Position numbers and translations under genes: made by a program
Shown here: positions 20,431 through 30,045 of the stretch, one piece after another
Layout of the letters: the number at the start of each line of letters is the position of its first letter
How positions within the stretch are numbered: position 1 is the stretch's first letter
NCBI RefSeq assembly: GCF_001183965.1
Contig: NZ_LFZV01000001.1
Location: forward strand, 2,655,031-2,719,030
DNA from: Bacillus sp. FJAT-27916
Lineage (GTDB): Bacteria; Bacillota; Bacilli; Bacillales; Pradoshiaceae
Direction of reading: 5' to 3'
Length of the DNA stretch: 64,000 nt
The notes under the pieces: generated by a model
Databases searched by the model: none
Told to the model about the DNA's origin: nothing
What the model saw: only the letters and a program-made list of their open reading frames with translations

Positions 20431-21311
20431 TTCTTCTCCAGCGATATCCCGAATATTTTTGCTTCCAGCTCGCGTCCGGTTGGAGTAGCAGCCAAACCGC
20501 CCTGAGCAGTCTCTCTAAGTGCAACCGGCATCGTCTGACCAATTTTGTACATCGCGTCAATTACCTCATCACATGGAATTCTGCTCTTAATGCCGGCAAG
20601 GGCCATATCAGCTGCAACCATCGCATTGGCTGCTCCCATTGCGTTCCGTTTAACACAAGGTACCTCGACAAGACCTGCTACCGGATCACAAACAAGACCC
20701 AGCATGTTTTTCAGCGTGATTGCCATCGCCTCAGCACATTGGGATGGTGTACCTCCGGCAAGCTCCACAATTGCCGCAGCGGCCATACCAGAGGCAGAGC
20801 CTACTTCAGCCTGGCATCCGCCGGCAGCTCCTGAAATGGAGGCATTATTGGCTACGACAAATCCAAATGCTCCTGATGTGAAAAGAAATTCAATCATTTC
20901 CTGTCTCGTGGGGTTCAGCTTCTCTTTAACGGCAAATAAGGTACCTGGCACGACACCGGCAGACCCTGCTGTCGGGGTTGCACAAATTGTCCCCATCGCT
21001 GCATTTACCTCATTGGTCGCGACCGCCTTGCTGACTCCATCCAGCAATACTTCGCCGGAAAGGCTTTTCCCCTTCTTAATATATTCTTGAAGCAGCACCG
21101 CGTCCCCTCCGGTTAATCCTGAATGGGATTTAACTCCTTTAAGGCCTCTTTCGATGGCTTCTTCCATGACAGTGAGGTTGCGGTCCATAAATTGGATGAC
21201 TTCCTCGCGCGATCTGCCTGTCACATCCATTTCCTGCTGAATCATCACTTCAGCTATTTTCACTTGTCTCGTTTCGGCTAATTCAACCAGCTCAGCTACA
21301 TTGCGAAACAT
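20427..21311 (-). CDS. sdaAA: L-serine dehydratase, iron-sulfur-dependent, alpha subunit
   Basis: 294 aa. Deaminates L-serine to pyruvate with a [4Fe-4S] cluster. Cluster-type cysteines are visible in MGTICATPTAGSAG, GLVCDPVAGLVEVPC and GGCQAEVGSASGMAAAA. Forms a heterodimer with the beta subunit encoded 14 nt upstream. The recG start overlaps its stop. Confidence 0.96.
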   Translation of the reverse strand: MFRNVAELVELAETRQVKIAEVMIQQEMDVTGRSREEVIQFMDRNLTVMEEAIERGLKGVKSHSGLTGGDAVLLQEYIKKGKSLSGEVLLDGVSKAVATNEVNAAMGTICATPTAGSAGVVPGTLFAVKEKLNPTRQEMIEFLFTSGAFGFVVANNASISGAAGGCQAEVGSASGMAAAAIVELAGGTPSQCAEAMAITLKNMLGLVCDPVAGLVEVPCVKRNAMGAANAMVAADMALAGIKSRIPCDEVIDAMYKIGQTMPVALRETAQGGLAATPTGRELEAKIFGISLEKK

Positions 21312-21325
21312 CCATTACCCTCCCT

Positions 21326-21988
21326 TTAATCAGCTATTTTCGTTACTCTTGTAATATGGTCTAGTTGAGTGATTTCATCCAATATGTCCTGCCCGATATT
21401 TTGGTCCACTTCAATCGTCATCAAGGCTGTGCTTCCAACCTCTTTTCTGGATACTTCCATATGGCCAATATTAATCTGATGACGTGCCAACACATTGGAA
21501 ACACTGGCAATGGCGCCAAATTTATCATCATGGACAACGAGGATGGCCGGATGATGGCCGGAGAGACGCAGCTCGAAGCCGTTTAATTCGAGGATTTCTA
21601 TTTTCCCGCCGCCGATGGAGATTCCCACCAGTTCCATTTCTCCTTCACTATCACCCATGCGAATTCTTGCCGTGTTCGGATGATCTGTAATGGCCTCTTC
21701 TTCAATAAATGTCACTTTCAGATTTTCTTTCTTGGCAATTTCCAATGCCTGTGGCAGGCGGGGATCTGAGGTGTCAAAATCAAGCAATCCGGCAATGATG
21801 GCCACATCTGTCCCATGTCCCTTATAGGTCTTGGCAAATGATCCATACAGGGAAACAACCGCCCAGTCAGGCTGGCGATTGAATAGACTGCGTGCAACTC
21901 GGCCGATACGGGCAGCTCCTGCTGTATGCGAGCTGGAAGGACCGATCATGACAGGACCGATAATATCAAAGACACTTTTATATTTCAT
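21326..21988 (-). CDS. sdaAB: L-serine dehydratase, iron-sulfur-dependent, beta subunit
   Basis: 220 aa from MKYKSVFDIIGPVMIGPSSSHTAGA; GGAGGAGAGG precedes this ATG, so the 18 upstream codons were excluded. Contains the serine dehydratase beta fold with GPSSSHTAGAARIG and a C-terminal ACT domain (about residues 148-218) that probably senses serine. A terminator separates it from yloV. Confidence 0.96.
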   Translation of the reverse strand: MKYKSVFDIIGPVMIGPSSSHTAGAARIGRVARSLFNRQPDWAVVSLYGSFAKTYKGHGTDVAIIAGLLDFDTSDPRLPQALEIAKKENLKVTFIEEEAITDHPNTARIRMGDSEGEMELVGISIGGGKIEILELNGFELRLSGHHPAILVVHDDKFGAIASVSNVLARHQINIGHMEVSRKEVGSTALMTIEVDQNIGQDILDEITQLDHITRVTKIAD

Positions 21989-22045
21989 GTGTGTATCCTC
22001 TCCTCCTACGATATCCGATAAATATCTTAAATATCTGTACATAAT

Positions 22046-22074
22046 GAAATAGAAGGGGCGAGACCCCTTCTATT
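22046..22074 (-). terminator. Intrinsic terminator after yloV
   Basis: Minus-strand hairpin AATAGAAGGGG / CCCCTTCTATT (22074-22048), loop TCTCG, followed by TCAT. Very stable stem but short T tail. Confidence 0.75.
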
Positions 22075-22097
22075 CTCTTTTCCACATTATGCTCTTT

Positions 22098-23777
22098 TTA
22101 TTCAGCCGCAAAAATATAGGAATAAAGCGGTTGTTTACCATTATGGACCTCTACTTCAAGATCCGGGTATTCTTCGCCGCAGTAATCAACAAGGGCATCA
22201 ACTTCATCCTCGGAAGTTTCCTCACCATATAGAATCGTTAAAATCTCAGCGTCATCCAGCATCGTGCTTAGAACTTCTTTTGCCGCCTCGACTCGATCCT
22301 TATTTTTGACTTTAATCTTGCCGTCGATCAGACCCATGTAATCGTCTTTCTCAATTTCAAGGCCTTCAATGCTTGTGTCACGAACAGCAAATGTAATTTG
22401 TCCAGTCACGACATTTTGCAGAGCTTCGTTCATCAATTCCTCATTCTCTTGTGCAGCTGCAGAAGGGTTGAAGGAAAGAAGAGCTGTTAATCCTTGAGGG
22501 ATTGTTTTACTTGGAATCACTGTTACAGCCTTCTCGCTCACATCAGAGGCTTGGTTAGCCGCCATAATGATATTTTTGTTGTTCGGAAGGATATAGATGT
22601 GGTCCGCATTGATTGATTCAACCGCTTTAACGATATCCTCTGTAGACGGGTTCATTGTTTGACCGCCTTCGATGACAATATCAGCGCCGATGCTTCGGAA
22701 CAGGTCAGCGATTCCTTCTCCCATGGCGATGGCAACAACGCCGAATGGTTTCTTTTCTGTTTGCGCAGGAACTGTATTCTCACGTAATTGGTTATCTGTT
22801 TCATTCAAAATCGTGGAATGCTGTTCACGCATATTTTCAACCTTGATTTTGATCAAGCTGCCGTATTTTTGCCCATAATTCAAGCAATTTCCAGGATTCT
22901 CAGCATGGATATGAACCTTTACAATGTCATCATCTGAGATAACAAGCAAGGAATCTCCAAACTGGCTTAAATCCTGACGGAATTTTTCTTCATTGAATGG
23001 GTTTTCTGCAATCTTCTCCGGCTCAAAGCGAACCATAAACTCTGTGCAGTAGCCGAACTCAATGTCTTCGGTTTTCATATGGCCTTGAACGCTCATATGA
23101 TGCTCAGCCTTGACAAGCTCGTCCATTTTCGGCTTGCTATCTGGTGTTTCAGCTAATTTCTCACCTCTTAGCTCTGCTAAGAAACCTTCATACACAAATA
23201 CAAGTCCTTGCCCGCCGCTGTCAACAACGCCAACTTCCTTAAGAACCGGCAATAGATCAGGCGTACGCTTCAAGGAAGCCTTCGCTTCTGCAAGAACAGC
23301 CTCCATAACAGCTGTAATGCTTTCTTCCTTCTCAGCAGCTGTCATACCAGCTTTAGCTGCATCTTTTGCAACCGTAAGAATGGTACCTTCAACAGGCTTC
23401 ATAACCGCTTTATAAGCTGTTTCTACCCCAGCTTCGAACGCTTGTGCAAAATCTTTGCTGTTAATCGTCGCTTTCGCTTCAATGTTCTTTGCAAATCCGC
23501 GGAACAACTGGGACAAGATAACGCCGGAGTTGCCTCGCGCACCCATTAGAAGACCCTTCGCCAGGGAAGATCCTACTTTTCCGATATGATCTTGCACATT
23601 ATTTCTAACTTCATTCGCTCCAGAAGTCATCGACAAGTTCATATTCGTCCCTGTATCTCCGTCCGGTACAGGGAAGACATTCAACGCATCAACTAATTTT
23701 GCGTTGGCAGAAAGCCTGTTTGCTCCCTGTATGACCATTTCGGCGAATCTTTTGCCGTCAATAGATGTTATAACCAC
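22098..23777 (-). CDS. yloV: FakA-type fatty acid kinase, DAK2/DegV-associated (YloV)
   Basis: 559 aa, GTG start with AAGGAGG upstream. N-terminal DhaL-like ATP-binding domain (about 10-200) with the Mg-binding motif VPDGDTGTNM and GARGNSGVILSQLFRG. The middle and C-terminal domains are typical of FakA, which phosphorylates fatty acids bound to FakB to give acyl-phosphate, joining the PlsX/PlsY route. No FakB (DegV) gene is in the window. It pairs with yloU, as in B. subtilis. Confidence 0.93.
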   Translation of the reverse strand: MVITSIDGKRFAEMVIQGANRLSANAKLVDALNVFPVPDGDTGTNMNLSMTSGANEVRNNVQDHIGKVGSSLAKGLLMGARGNSGVILSQLFRGFAKNIEAKATINSKDFAQAFEAGVETAYKAVMKPVEGTILTVAKDAAKAGMTAAEKEESITAVMEAVLAEAKASLKRTPDLLPVLKEVGVVDSGGQGLVFVYEGFLAELRGEKLAETPDSKPKMDELVKAEHHMSVQGHMKTEDIEFGYCTEFMVRFEPEKIAENPFNEEKFRQDLSQFGDSLLVISDDDIVKVHIHAENPGNCLNYGQKYGSLIKIKVENMREQHSTILNETDNQLRENTVPAQTEKKPFGVVAIAMGEGIADLFRSIGADIVIEGGQTMNPSTEDIVKAVESINADHIYILPNNKNIIMAANQASDVSEKAVTVIPSKTIPQGLTALLSFNPSAAAQENEELMNEALQNVVTGQITFAVRDTSIEGLEIEKDDYMGLIDGKIKVKNKDRVEAAKEVLSTMLDDAEILTILYGEETSEDEVDALVDYCGEEYPDLEVEVHNGKQPLYSYIFAAE

Positions 23778-23795
23778 TAAAATTTCCTCCTTAAA

Positions 23796-24158
23796 TTACG
23801 GATTCGTCACACGAACCCCTTGAACAAAAATATTAACGGATTCAACCGATAGTCCTACAGTTTGATTCAACGTATATTTCACTTTAGATTGTACGTTGTG
23901 AGCAATCTCTGAGATTTTTGTTCCATAGCTCACGATGATATACATATCAATGTGTATTTCATCTTCCTCTTGTCTGACCACAACTCCCTTGGAGAAGTTT
24001 TCTTTACGAAGAATTTCGCTAAGTCCGTCTTTAATTTGGTTCTTTGATGCCATGCCAACAATACCGTAGCAGTCAACCGCTGCACCGCCTGCAATGATTG
24101 CCACTACATCATTCGAAATATCTATTTGTCCGAATTTGGTGCTCATTTCAATGGACAT
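23796..24158 (-). CDS. yloU: Asp23/Gls24 family envelope stress-like protein (YloU)
   Basis: 120 aa. The Asp23 domain spans nearly the whole protein, with GQIDISNDVVAIIAGGAAVDCYGIVGMA and the DMYIIVSYGTKISEIAHNVQ core. Members are small cytoplasmic or membrane-associated proteins of unclear function linked to cell envelope homeostasis. ATG preceded by AAAGGGGGAA. Always found beside yloV in Bacillus; divergently oriented from rpmB. Confidence 0.93.
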   Translation of the reverse strand: MSIEMSTKFGQIDISNDVVAIIAGGAAVDCYGIVGMASKNQIKDGLSEILRKENFSKGVVVRQEEDEIHIDMYIIVSYGTKISEIAHNVQSKVKYTLNQTVGLSVESVNIFVQGVRVTNP

Positions 24159-24300
24159 ACTAATTCCCCCTTTAGGTTAACCATAGCTAAAAACATTTTA
24201 CTATAATCACTTTTGAATGGAAAGTCTTTATCCTATTTCAATTAATCAAAGTTAAAATCTTATGTCAAGGCTTTTTTCTTGAAAGACCGTCCCAATTGTA

Positions 24301-24329
24301 TTGCAATCTCTCAGGAGGTGTGTTAAATT
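24301..24329 (+). promoter_or_regulatory. Putative sigma-A promoter of rpmB
   Basis: Plus strand: TTGCAA (24301-24306), 17-nt spacer, TAAATT (24324-24329), about 65 nt upstream of rpmB in the divergent yloU-rpmB gap. Confidence 0.55.
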
Positions 24330-24385
24330 ATTAAGGTATCTTTTGAAGAGACCGACTAAAAGAACTCATTAACATAAGCACGTAA

Positions 24386-24589
<204 letters not shown>

Positions 24590-24600
24590 TCAAGCGAAAC

Positions 24601-24637
24601 AAAGCATCCTGTCAAGGCAGGATGCTTTTTCATTTTT
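24601..24637 (+). terminator. Intrinsic terminator of rpmB
   Basis: AAAGCATCCTG / CAGGATGCTTT (24601-24628), loop TCAAGG, followed by TTCATTTTT. Confidence 0.92.
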
Positions 24638-24683
24638 CCCCTATTCACCAAATTAACCCTCTTAAGGAACAAAACTTTCTCAT

Positions 24684-24713
24684 AAAAAAACACCCTCATG
24701 AAAATGACGGGTG
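24684..24713 (-). terminator. Terminator after spoVM
   Basis: Minus-strand hairpin CACCC / GGGTG with internal ATTTTCAT, followed by seven T residues (24690-24684). A second hairpin without T-run, GGCGGGC / GCCTGCC, stands between it and spoVM (near 24760-24740). Converges with the rpmB terminator. Confidence 0.75.
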
Positions 24714-24765
24714 CGAAACAGTGTATAAATTTCGAAGGCCGGCAGGCAAAAAAGCCCGCCATCCC

Positions 24766-24846
24766 TTATCCTTTCTTGAATGCTCCTAACATAGCCTTGA
24801 CAATCCCGCCTAAAAAGCGGGGCAATTTAATCGTATAAAATTTCAT
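24766..24846 (-). CDS. spoVM: Stage V sporulation protein M (26-residue spore coat/cortex peptide)
   Basis: 26 codons reading MKFYTIKLPRFLGGIVKAML then GAFKKG and TAA, closely matching B. subtilis SpoVM as I recall it (differences at about five conservative positions). The peptide is an amphipathic helix that recognises the positive curvature of the forespore membrane and anchors SpoIVA. Pro9, needed for curvature sensing, is present. AAGGAGGGA stands 5 nt before the ATG, and the position between thiN and rpmB is the B. subtilis locus. No convincing sigma-E promoter could be pinned by eye. Direct evidence that this organism sporulates. Confidence 0.97.
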   Translation of the reverse strand: MKFYTIKLPRFLGGIVKAMLGAFKKG

Positions 24847-24944
24847 TCTGTCCCTCCTTAATGCTAGCCTGAAACTGATCCTTTTCCTGGTTCATCCTGC
24901 ATTAATGGCTTATCTATAAATGCTATTAGCCTATCTAGAGCATA

Positions 24945-25595
24945 TTAATCTGTGCTTCTTATCATCATTAATATGCCGGAGGTAAACGAAAAAGTACCGG
25001 TAGGGGAATTTAATTGATTGCTGATTGACCGTGTTCTGCCCCGGATTAATGTATCATTTGTCAAAGGATACAAAAAGCCGGTAAGTGTCATGCCGGATAT
25101 TTCTTTACTAATAGGCAGGAAGGATACATAACGCTTCTCTTGTTCGTGAATCGTATAAACCCCAGGCTCATAAAAGGAGATCTCATTCTGATTGTCCACA
25201 AGCTCTGTCTTTACCGGCTGCTTCAGGTGTTCCTCGCTTGCAAGAAGCATCATATTAGCCATGGCATGATCCATCCTTCCGCCTGTAGCCCCATAAATGG
25301 TTATCTTGTCTGGGTTTAACCCATACGCCCATTCAACTGCAAGCTCAAGATCACTCTCATCCTTTTCCGCCGGGTATGGATAGACATCCTTGGCAAATTG
25401 ACGGATTGTGTCCATTTCCTCCTCCGTAACGGAATCAAAATCACCAAAGGCTGCTTCCATCTCAATGCCCCTCTCAGCAAGTACCAAAGCACCTCTGTCG
25501 GCTCCGCACCAGAGCTGCCTATCCTCCATGGCTGCGATTGCTTTCAGGTCAGGCAGCCCCTCCTCTGGTCCTCCTGCGACAATTCGAATATTCAC
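24945..25595 (-). CDS. thiN: Thiamine pyrophosphokinase
   Basis: 216 aa from a GTG start (VNIRIVAGGPEEGLPDL) placed 7 nt after AAGGAGG; the 13 upstream codons of the frame overlap the ribosome binding site. Converts thiamine plus ATP to thiamine diphosphate. Catalytic-site motifs AFGDFDSVTEEE and PYPAEKDESDLELAVEWA, then YGATGGRMDHAMANM. A terminator hairpin stands immediately upstream, ending within about 10 nt of the ribosome binding site. No TPP riboswitch was seen. Confidence 0.95.
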   Translation of the reverse strand: MNIRIVAGGPEEGLPDLKAIAAMEDRQLWCGADRGALVLAERGIEMEAAFGDFDSVTEEEMDTIRQFAKDVYPYPAEKDESDLELAVEWAYGLNPDKITIYGATGGRMDHAMANMMLLASEEHLKQPVKTELVDNQNEISFYEPGVYTIHEQEKRYVSFLPISKEISGMTLTGFLYPLTNDTLIRGRTRSISNQLNSPTGTFSFTSGILMMIRSTD

Positions 25596-25614
25596 ATCAA
25601 TTCCTCCTTCTGAA

Positions 25615-25661
25615 GAAAAAGGATGATCCGGCATAAGCCAAGCGGCCCAATCGGATCACCC
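25615..25661 (-). terminator. Terminator or attenuator between rpe and thiN
   Basis: Minus-strand arms GGGTGATCCG (25661-25652) and CGGATCATCC (25630-25621), about 21-nt loop, followed by TTTTTTC. Because it ends directly before the thiN ribosome binding site it may limit rather than abolish thiN transcription. Confidence 0.65.
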
Positions 25662-25704
25662 TTTCATCGGTGATTTTTCACTCTATCTTCCTTATATCTT
25701 CGCC

Positions 25705-26349
25705 TTATCCGCGAACATCGGCAATCGCCTGTTTTCGGTCTGCTTTGTTATAGATAGCCGAACCTGCCACAAGCACGGTTGCCCCGCGTTCGACACATTG
25801 TCTTGCCGTCTCAGGATTAACACCGCCGTCAATCTCAATCTCAACAGCCAATCCCTTCTCATCAATCATGCTGCGGACTTGTTCGATCTTATCCAGCACT
25901 GATGGAATGAAGGCTTGTCCTCCAAAGCCTGGATTGACAGTCATGAGAAGGACCATATCTAGCTCTTCCAGCACATATTCCAGCACAGAAGCCGGTGTTG
26001 CAGGATTCAGCACCACACCAGCTTTCACGCCGAATGACTTGATCAACTGAATGGTCCGGTGCAAATGTGTGCAGGCCTCTGCATGAACGGTAATATAATC
26101 AGCACCCGCTTTTGCAAAAGCTTCAATATATTGATCTGGATTATCAATCATTAAATGGACGTCAAGAGTGAGCTTCGTAATCGGACGGATCGCTTCAACA
26201 ATTAACGGACCAATCGTGATATTCGGAACAAAATGCCCGTCCATCACATCAATATGAATCCAATCAGCCCCGCCGCGTTCAACATCCTTGATTTCTTCTC
26301 CTAATTTAGAAAAGTCAGCTGATAAAATGGATGGTGCAATCTTTACCAT
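25705..26349 (-). CDS. rpe: Ribulose-phosphate 3-epimerase
   Basis: 214 aa TIM-barrel enzyme of the pentose phosphate pathway interconverting ribulose-5-P and xylulose-5-P. Motifs [24 protein letters not shown] (metal ligands His and Asp), [29 protein letters not shown]. Two nt downstream of rsgA; the pairing is conserved in Bacillus. Confidence 0.97.
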   Translation of the reverse strand: MVKIAPSILSADFSKLGEEIKDVERGGADWIHIDVMDGHFVPNITIGPLIVEAIRPITKLTLDVHLMIDNPDQYIEAFAKAGADYITVHAEACTHLHRTIQLIKSFGVKAGVVLNPATPASVLEYVLEELDMVLLMTVNPGFGGQAFIPSVLDKIEQVRSMIDEKGLAVEIEIDGGVNPETARQCVERGATVLVAGSAIYNKADRKQAIADVRG

Positions 26350-26351
26350 AA

Positions 26352-27233
26352 TTAATACCTCGGCTTTCTATCTTTAATTTCTTCTAGGAACTGCAGATAA
26401 TGATCATATCGATAGGACTCTATCTCACCAGATTCAACAGCTTCCTTCACCGCACATTTCGGTTCCTTCACATGCATGCATCCCCTGAACTTGCATTCTG
26501 CACTCTTCTCTCTTATCTCAGGGAAGCAATCACTAAGCTCAACCGCATCAATATCGGTGAATTCTAGAGAACTGAATCCCGGTGTATCGGCAATCAAGCC
26601 ATCTCCAATATTGATTAATTCAACATGCCTTGTCGTGTGTCTGCCTCTTCCTAAATGTGAAGAAATTTCGTTTGTCTTTAAATTCAACTCCGGATCAAGA
26701 GCGTTCAATAAAGAGGATTTTCCTACGCCCGATTGGCCGGCAAAAACGGATGTTTTTCCGTGGATAAACGGCATTAGGTCTGCAACGCCTGTTTCCTCAT
26801 TGGAAGAGGTAAGAATCACCTTATAGCCGATATTCCGGTAATGCTCTGCATATCCCTCAATCTGAGTTAATCCAGCTTCATCCAACAAATCTACCTTGCT
26901 GATGCATATAATTGGCGCAATGGCCTTTGATTCAACCAGCACAAGAAAGCGGTCAAGCAATCCAGGGCTGAATTCGGGCTCTACGGCAGAAAAGACAAGA
27001 ATGGCTTGATCAATATTGGCGATAGGGGGACGGACTAGCTCATTCTTCCGTTCCTTAATTTCCATGATATAGCCATCTGTCGGGTTTTCTGCTTGAAAAT
27101 CAACGATATCACCAACTAAAGGAGATACCTTCTTCTTTCTGAAAACACCGCGTCCTCTGCACTGGATGATCTGGTTACCATCCATAACATAATAAAAGCC
27201 GCTTAATGCTTTAATGATTTTGCCTTCAGGCAT
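26352..27233 (-). CDS. rsgA: Small ribosomal subunit biogenesis GTPase RsgA (CpgA/YloQ)
   Basis: 293 aa, circularly permuted GTPase that checks 30S maturation. N-terminal OB fold (residues 1-65), SKVDLLD (G4) ahead of P-loop [19 protein letters not shown] (G3), and a C-terminal zinc site from Cys-Cys-His-Cys in [14 protein letters not shown]. Encoded between prkC and rpe; in B. subtilis CpgA is a substrate of the neighbouring kinase PrkC. Confidence 0.97.
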   Translation of the reverse strand: MPEGKIIKALSGFYYVMDGNQIIQCRGRGVFRKKKVSPLVGDIVDFQAENPTDGYIMEIKERKNELVRPPIANIDQAILVFSAVEPEFSPGLLDRFLVLVESKAIAPIICISKVDLLDEAGLTQIEGYAEHYRNIGYKVILTSSNEETGVADLMPFIHGKTSVFAGQSGVGKSSLLNALDPELNLKTNEISSHLGRGRHTTRHVELINIGDGLIADTPGFSSLEFTDIDAVELSDCFPEIREKSAECKFRGCMHVKEPKCAVKEAVESGEIESYRYDHYLQFLEEIKDRKPRY

Positions 27234-27249
27234 ATATTCACTCCTTTAT

Positions 27250-29280
27250 TCAATCATTTCCGGAATAATTGATGACGCCTTCGTCATACACACTGTTATC
27301 CTTAATGATTTTATACCCCGCTCGTCCCTTGTACGGAATCCTGAAATGCAAGGTTTTCTTAACCGTTTCCGTTATTTCGAATGTCTCTACGGGTTCTGTC
27401 ATCGTATTATCAAGGTCCTCAATTAAGATGGTCACTGTCTGAGGTGTTCCTTCAAGTTCTTCATCATACGTAATGGTTACTTCCTTCGTCTCCTCCTGCG
27501 GCGGGATTTCTTCCGCTCCTTTAGAGAGAACAACATTCACCTCGGAACCCACCTCAAGAGCAGTTCCTGCTGCTGGAGATTGAGAAATAACCTGGCCTGC
27601 AGGAACGGAATCGCTGTATTGTTCCTCAGCGAACGTGATTCTTAGACCTGTATCTGCGGCATAATCATCCAATGCCTTCTTCGTATAGTCCGTTAAGTCT
27701 TTCAAATTCACCTTGGCTGGTCCATTGGATACTGTCAGCGTCAAAACCGTCTCTGATGGAATAACACTCTCTCCCTTGCCAGGCTCCTGCTCTAGAACCG
27801 TTCCAACCTCAGATTCATCATTCACTTTATTAATAACGATATCTTTATAGCCGAAGTTTTCCAGCAGGTTTTCAATGTCCTCATAATCACGCCCAATGTA
27901 ATTCAGCACTTCAACCTTCTTTTTCCCAATGCTGTAGTATACATCGACAGATGAGCCTTCCTTCACGATGCTGCCTGCTTCTGGCTCCGTTTTAATCACA
28001 TTGCCGTCTTCGATTTCATCATCCTCTCTCTCGATGACTTCACCAATTTCAAGGCCTGATGCTCCCAAAGCGGAAAGGGCCTTGTCCAGTTGAGTATCTG
28101 AAACATCCGGGACCTCTACATCCTTCGCAGCCAGAATTCCGGGCAGGAATAGGACGGCCAAAACAGCCAAGACAACCATAATACCAAAGATAATGGCCGT
28201 AATCTTTACCCAGCTTCGTTTCTTCTTCGGCTTTTTCTCTTTATCTGCCTTCTTATTCTTTTTTTCTTTTTTGTCCTTCTTGGTCTTCTTTCCGTCACTG
28301 CTCTTTTTTGATGATGCACCCGATGCGACTGTATCATCCTGTTCAGCTATAACCTTCGTCTCATCCTGATTCTGGAACAGTTCATCATTCGTGATAATTG
28401 GAATGGCTTTCGTGACATCATCATCTTCCGGTATGACAAACTTGCTTTCATTCAGCCTTTCCGGGTTGAGAGCCGTATTCAAATCCTCTGCCATTTCCTC
28501 CACACTTGCATAACGGTGGAAGGAATCTTTAGCCGTTGCTTTCAAGACGATATTCTCTACACTTTGAGGAATAGCTGGGTTCCACCTTCTTGGTGACGGT
28601 GTCTCGGACTGCAAATGCTTTAAAGCAATGGAAACAGCCGACTCTCCCGAGAAAGGCAGCCTGCCTGTCAGCAGCTCGAACATGACGATCCCAAGGGAGT
28701 AGATGTCAGACTTTTTGTTTGCCATCCCGCCCCTCGCTTGTTCTGGGGAAAGATAATGGACAGAGCCCAACACAGAGTTTGTTTGAGTAATAGATGTCGC
28801 ACTCAGCGCCATCGCAATGCCAAAATCCGTTATTTTCACATTATCCTCATGATCGATCAAAACATTATGAGGCTTGATATCTCTATGTACAATGTGATTT
28901 TGGTGCGCAAGCGCTAAAGCGGACGTAATTTGTTTCATAATGTCGAGTGCTTTCTCTACAGGTATCGGAGAAAAAGCCTGGATGTATTGCTTAAGCGTCA
29001 TGCCATCAACATATTCCATCACGATATAATAAATACCGTCCTCTTCACCGACATCATAAATACTGACAATATTCGGGTGAGTCAGACTGGTTGCCGATTG
29101 TGCCTCACGGTGAAACCGCTTGATGAATTCCTCATCATTAGAGAAATCCATCCGGAGAACCTTCAATGCCACATCACGGTCAAGAATCATATCTCTCGCC
29201 AGATATACATTCGCCATGCCGCCGCCGCCAATCATGCGGATGATCTTATAACGGCCGCTGATTCTTTTCCCTATCAACAT
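27250..29280 (-). CDS. prkC: Serine/threonine protein kinase PrkC with PASTA domains
   Basis: 676 aa membrane kinase that senses muropeptides and acts in stationary phase and germination. Kinase domain 10-270: GGGGMANVYLA, Lys40, HRDIKPHN (Asp133) and DFG (152-154). A Lys-rich juxtamembrane stretch (325-357) leads to one membrane helix (about 359-383), then three PASTA repeats starting VEVPDVSD. A C-terminal Ig-like segment follows, as in B. subtilis PrkC. Transcribed with phosphatase prpC, 5 nt upstream. Confidence 0.97.
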   Translation of the reverse strand: MLIGKRISGRYKIIRMIGGGGMANVYLARDMILDRDVALKVLRMDFSNDEEFIKRFHREAQSATSLTHPNIVSIYDVGEEDGIYYIVMEYVDGMTLKQYIQAFSPIPVEKALDIMKQITSALALAHQNHIVHRDIKPHNVLIDHEDNVKITDFGIAMALSATSITQTNSVLGSVHYLSPEQARGGMANKKSDIYSLGIVMFELLTGRLPFSGESAVSIALKHLQSETPSPRRWNPAIPQSVENIVLKATAKDSFHRYASVEEMAEDLNTALNPERLNESKFVIPEDDDVTKAIPIITNDELFQNQDETKVIAEQDDTVASGASSKKSSDGKKTKKDKKEKKNKKADKEKKPKKKRSWVKITAIIFGIMVVLAVLAVLFLPGILAAKDVEVPDVSDTQLDKALSALGASGLEIGEVIEREDDEIEDGNVIKTEPEAGSIVKEGSSVDVYYSIGKKKVEVLNYIGRDYEDIENLLENFGYKDIVINKVNDESEVGTVLEQEPGKGESVIPSETVLTLTVSNGPAKVNLKDLTDYTKKALDDYAADTGLRITFAEEQYSDSVPAGQVISQSPAAGTALEVGSEVNVVLSKGAEEIPPQEETKEVTITYDEELEGTPQTVTILIEDLDNTMTEPVETFEITETVKKTLHFRIPYKGRAGYKIIKDNSVYDEGVINYSGND

Positions 29281-29285
29281 TCAAC

Positions 29286-30041
29286 TCACCCTCTTTCACT
29301 TTCAAAGTTGTGAAGAAGGATTGCTAGAGTGATATTATCTTCTCCCCCATTATCATTCGCCCTTTGAATAAACGTATCTGCCATCTCATCAAGCGATTGG
29401 CCGCTCATAAGGATATCCCGTATTTCTGCTTCTGATAATTTATCAGAAAGGCCGTCCGAACAAAGGAGGAGTAAATCCCCTTCCTCAAACACAATCGTCC
29501 GGACATCTACCTCCACAGTTGCTTCTGTACCTAGTGCTCTGAGGATGACATTCTTTCTTGGATGATGCTCGGCGTCTTCTTTGGATATTTGACCGGAACG
29601 CACTAATTCATTAACTAAAGAATGGTCTTCCGTAACTTGTTTAAACCCATCTTCATTAAACAAATAACATCGAGAATCACCCACATTAACAATTGTTGCA
29701 CTCCGCTCGGTGCAAAGTACCGCAACAATGGTCGTTCCCATTCCTTCACATTCCTCATGTGTCTGAGAATGGCGGTGAAGCTCACGATTAGCGATTTGAA
29801 TTTGGTCTTGTAAAAATGATTCGATGGAAGCAGGCGCTTCATCAAGGTCCGTTTTCTCCCACGCTTCCTTCAAGATAGAAACAGTCATCTCGCTTGCGAC
29901 ATCTCCTGCTCGATGACCGCCCATCCCATCAGCAATGATGGCAAAAGCCATATAAGAGGGTTCTTCTCGAAAGAAGATCCCTCCTTGGTCCTCATTATGC
30001 ACTCTAACCTTTCCCCGGTCAGTCCTAAAAACAGCCTTCAT
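29286..30041 (-). CDS. prpC: PP2C-type protein phosphatase PrpC (Stp)
   Basis: 251 aa from MKAVFRTDRGKVRVHNEDQG; GAGGTGAAGGG precedes this ATG and the 22 upstream codons overlap rlmN. Metal-dependent PP2C fold with IIADGMGGHRAGDVAS, VGDSRCYLF, LLLCSDGLSDKL and the terminal DNGGEDNIT motif. Reverses phosphorylation by PrkC, encoded next in the operon. Confidence 0.97.
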   Translation of the reverse strand: MKAVFRTDRGKVRVHNEDQGGIFFREEPSYMAFAIIADGMGGHRAGDVASEMTVSILKEAWEKTDLDEAPASIESFLQDQIQIANRELHRHSQTHEECEGMGTTIVAVLCTERSATIVNVGDSRCYLFNEDGFKQVTEDHSLVNELVRSGQISKEDAEHHPRKNVILRALGTEATVEVDVRTIVFEEGDLLLLCSDGLSDKLSEAEIRDILMSGQSLDEMADTFIQRANDNGGEDNITLAILLHNFESERG

Positions 30042-30045
30042 CCCT

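Noticed and set aside
24200-24268. Promoter of yloU (TTGACA at 24268-24263)
   Set aside because: The -35 box is perfect but no good -10 lies at 16-18 nt; a TATAGT further down has no matching -35.
24847-24944. Sigma-E promoter for spoVM
   Set aside because: Expected from biology, but no pair of boxes at proper spacing stood out clearly enough to report.
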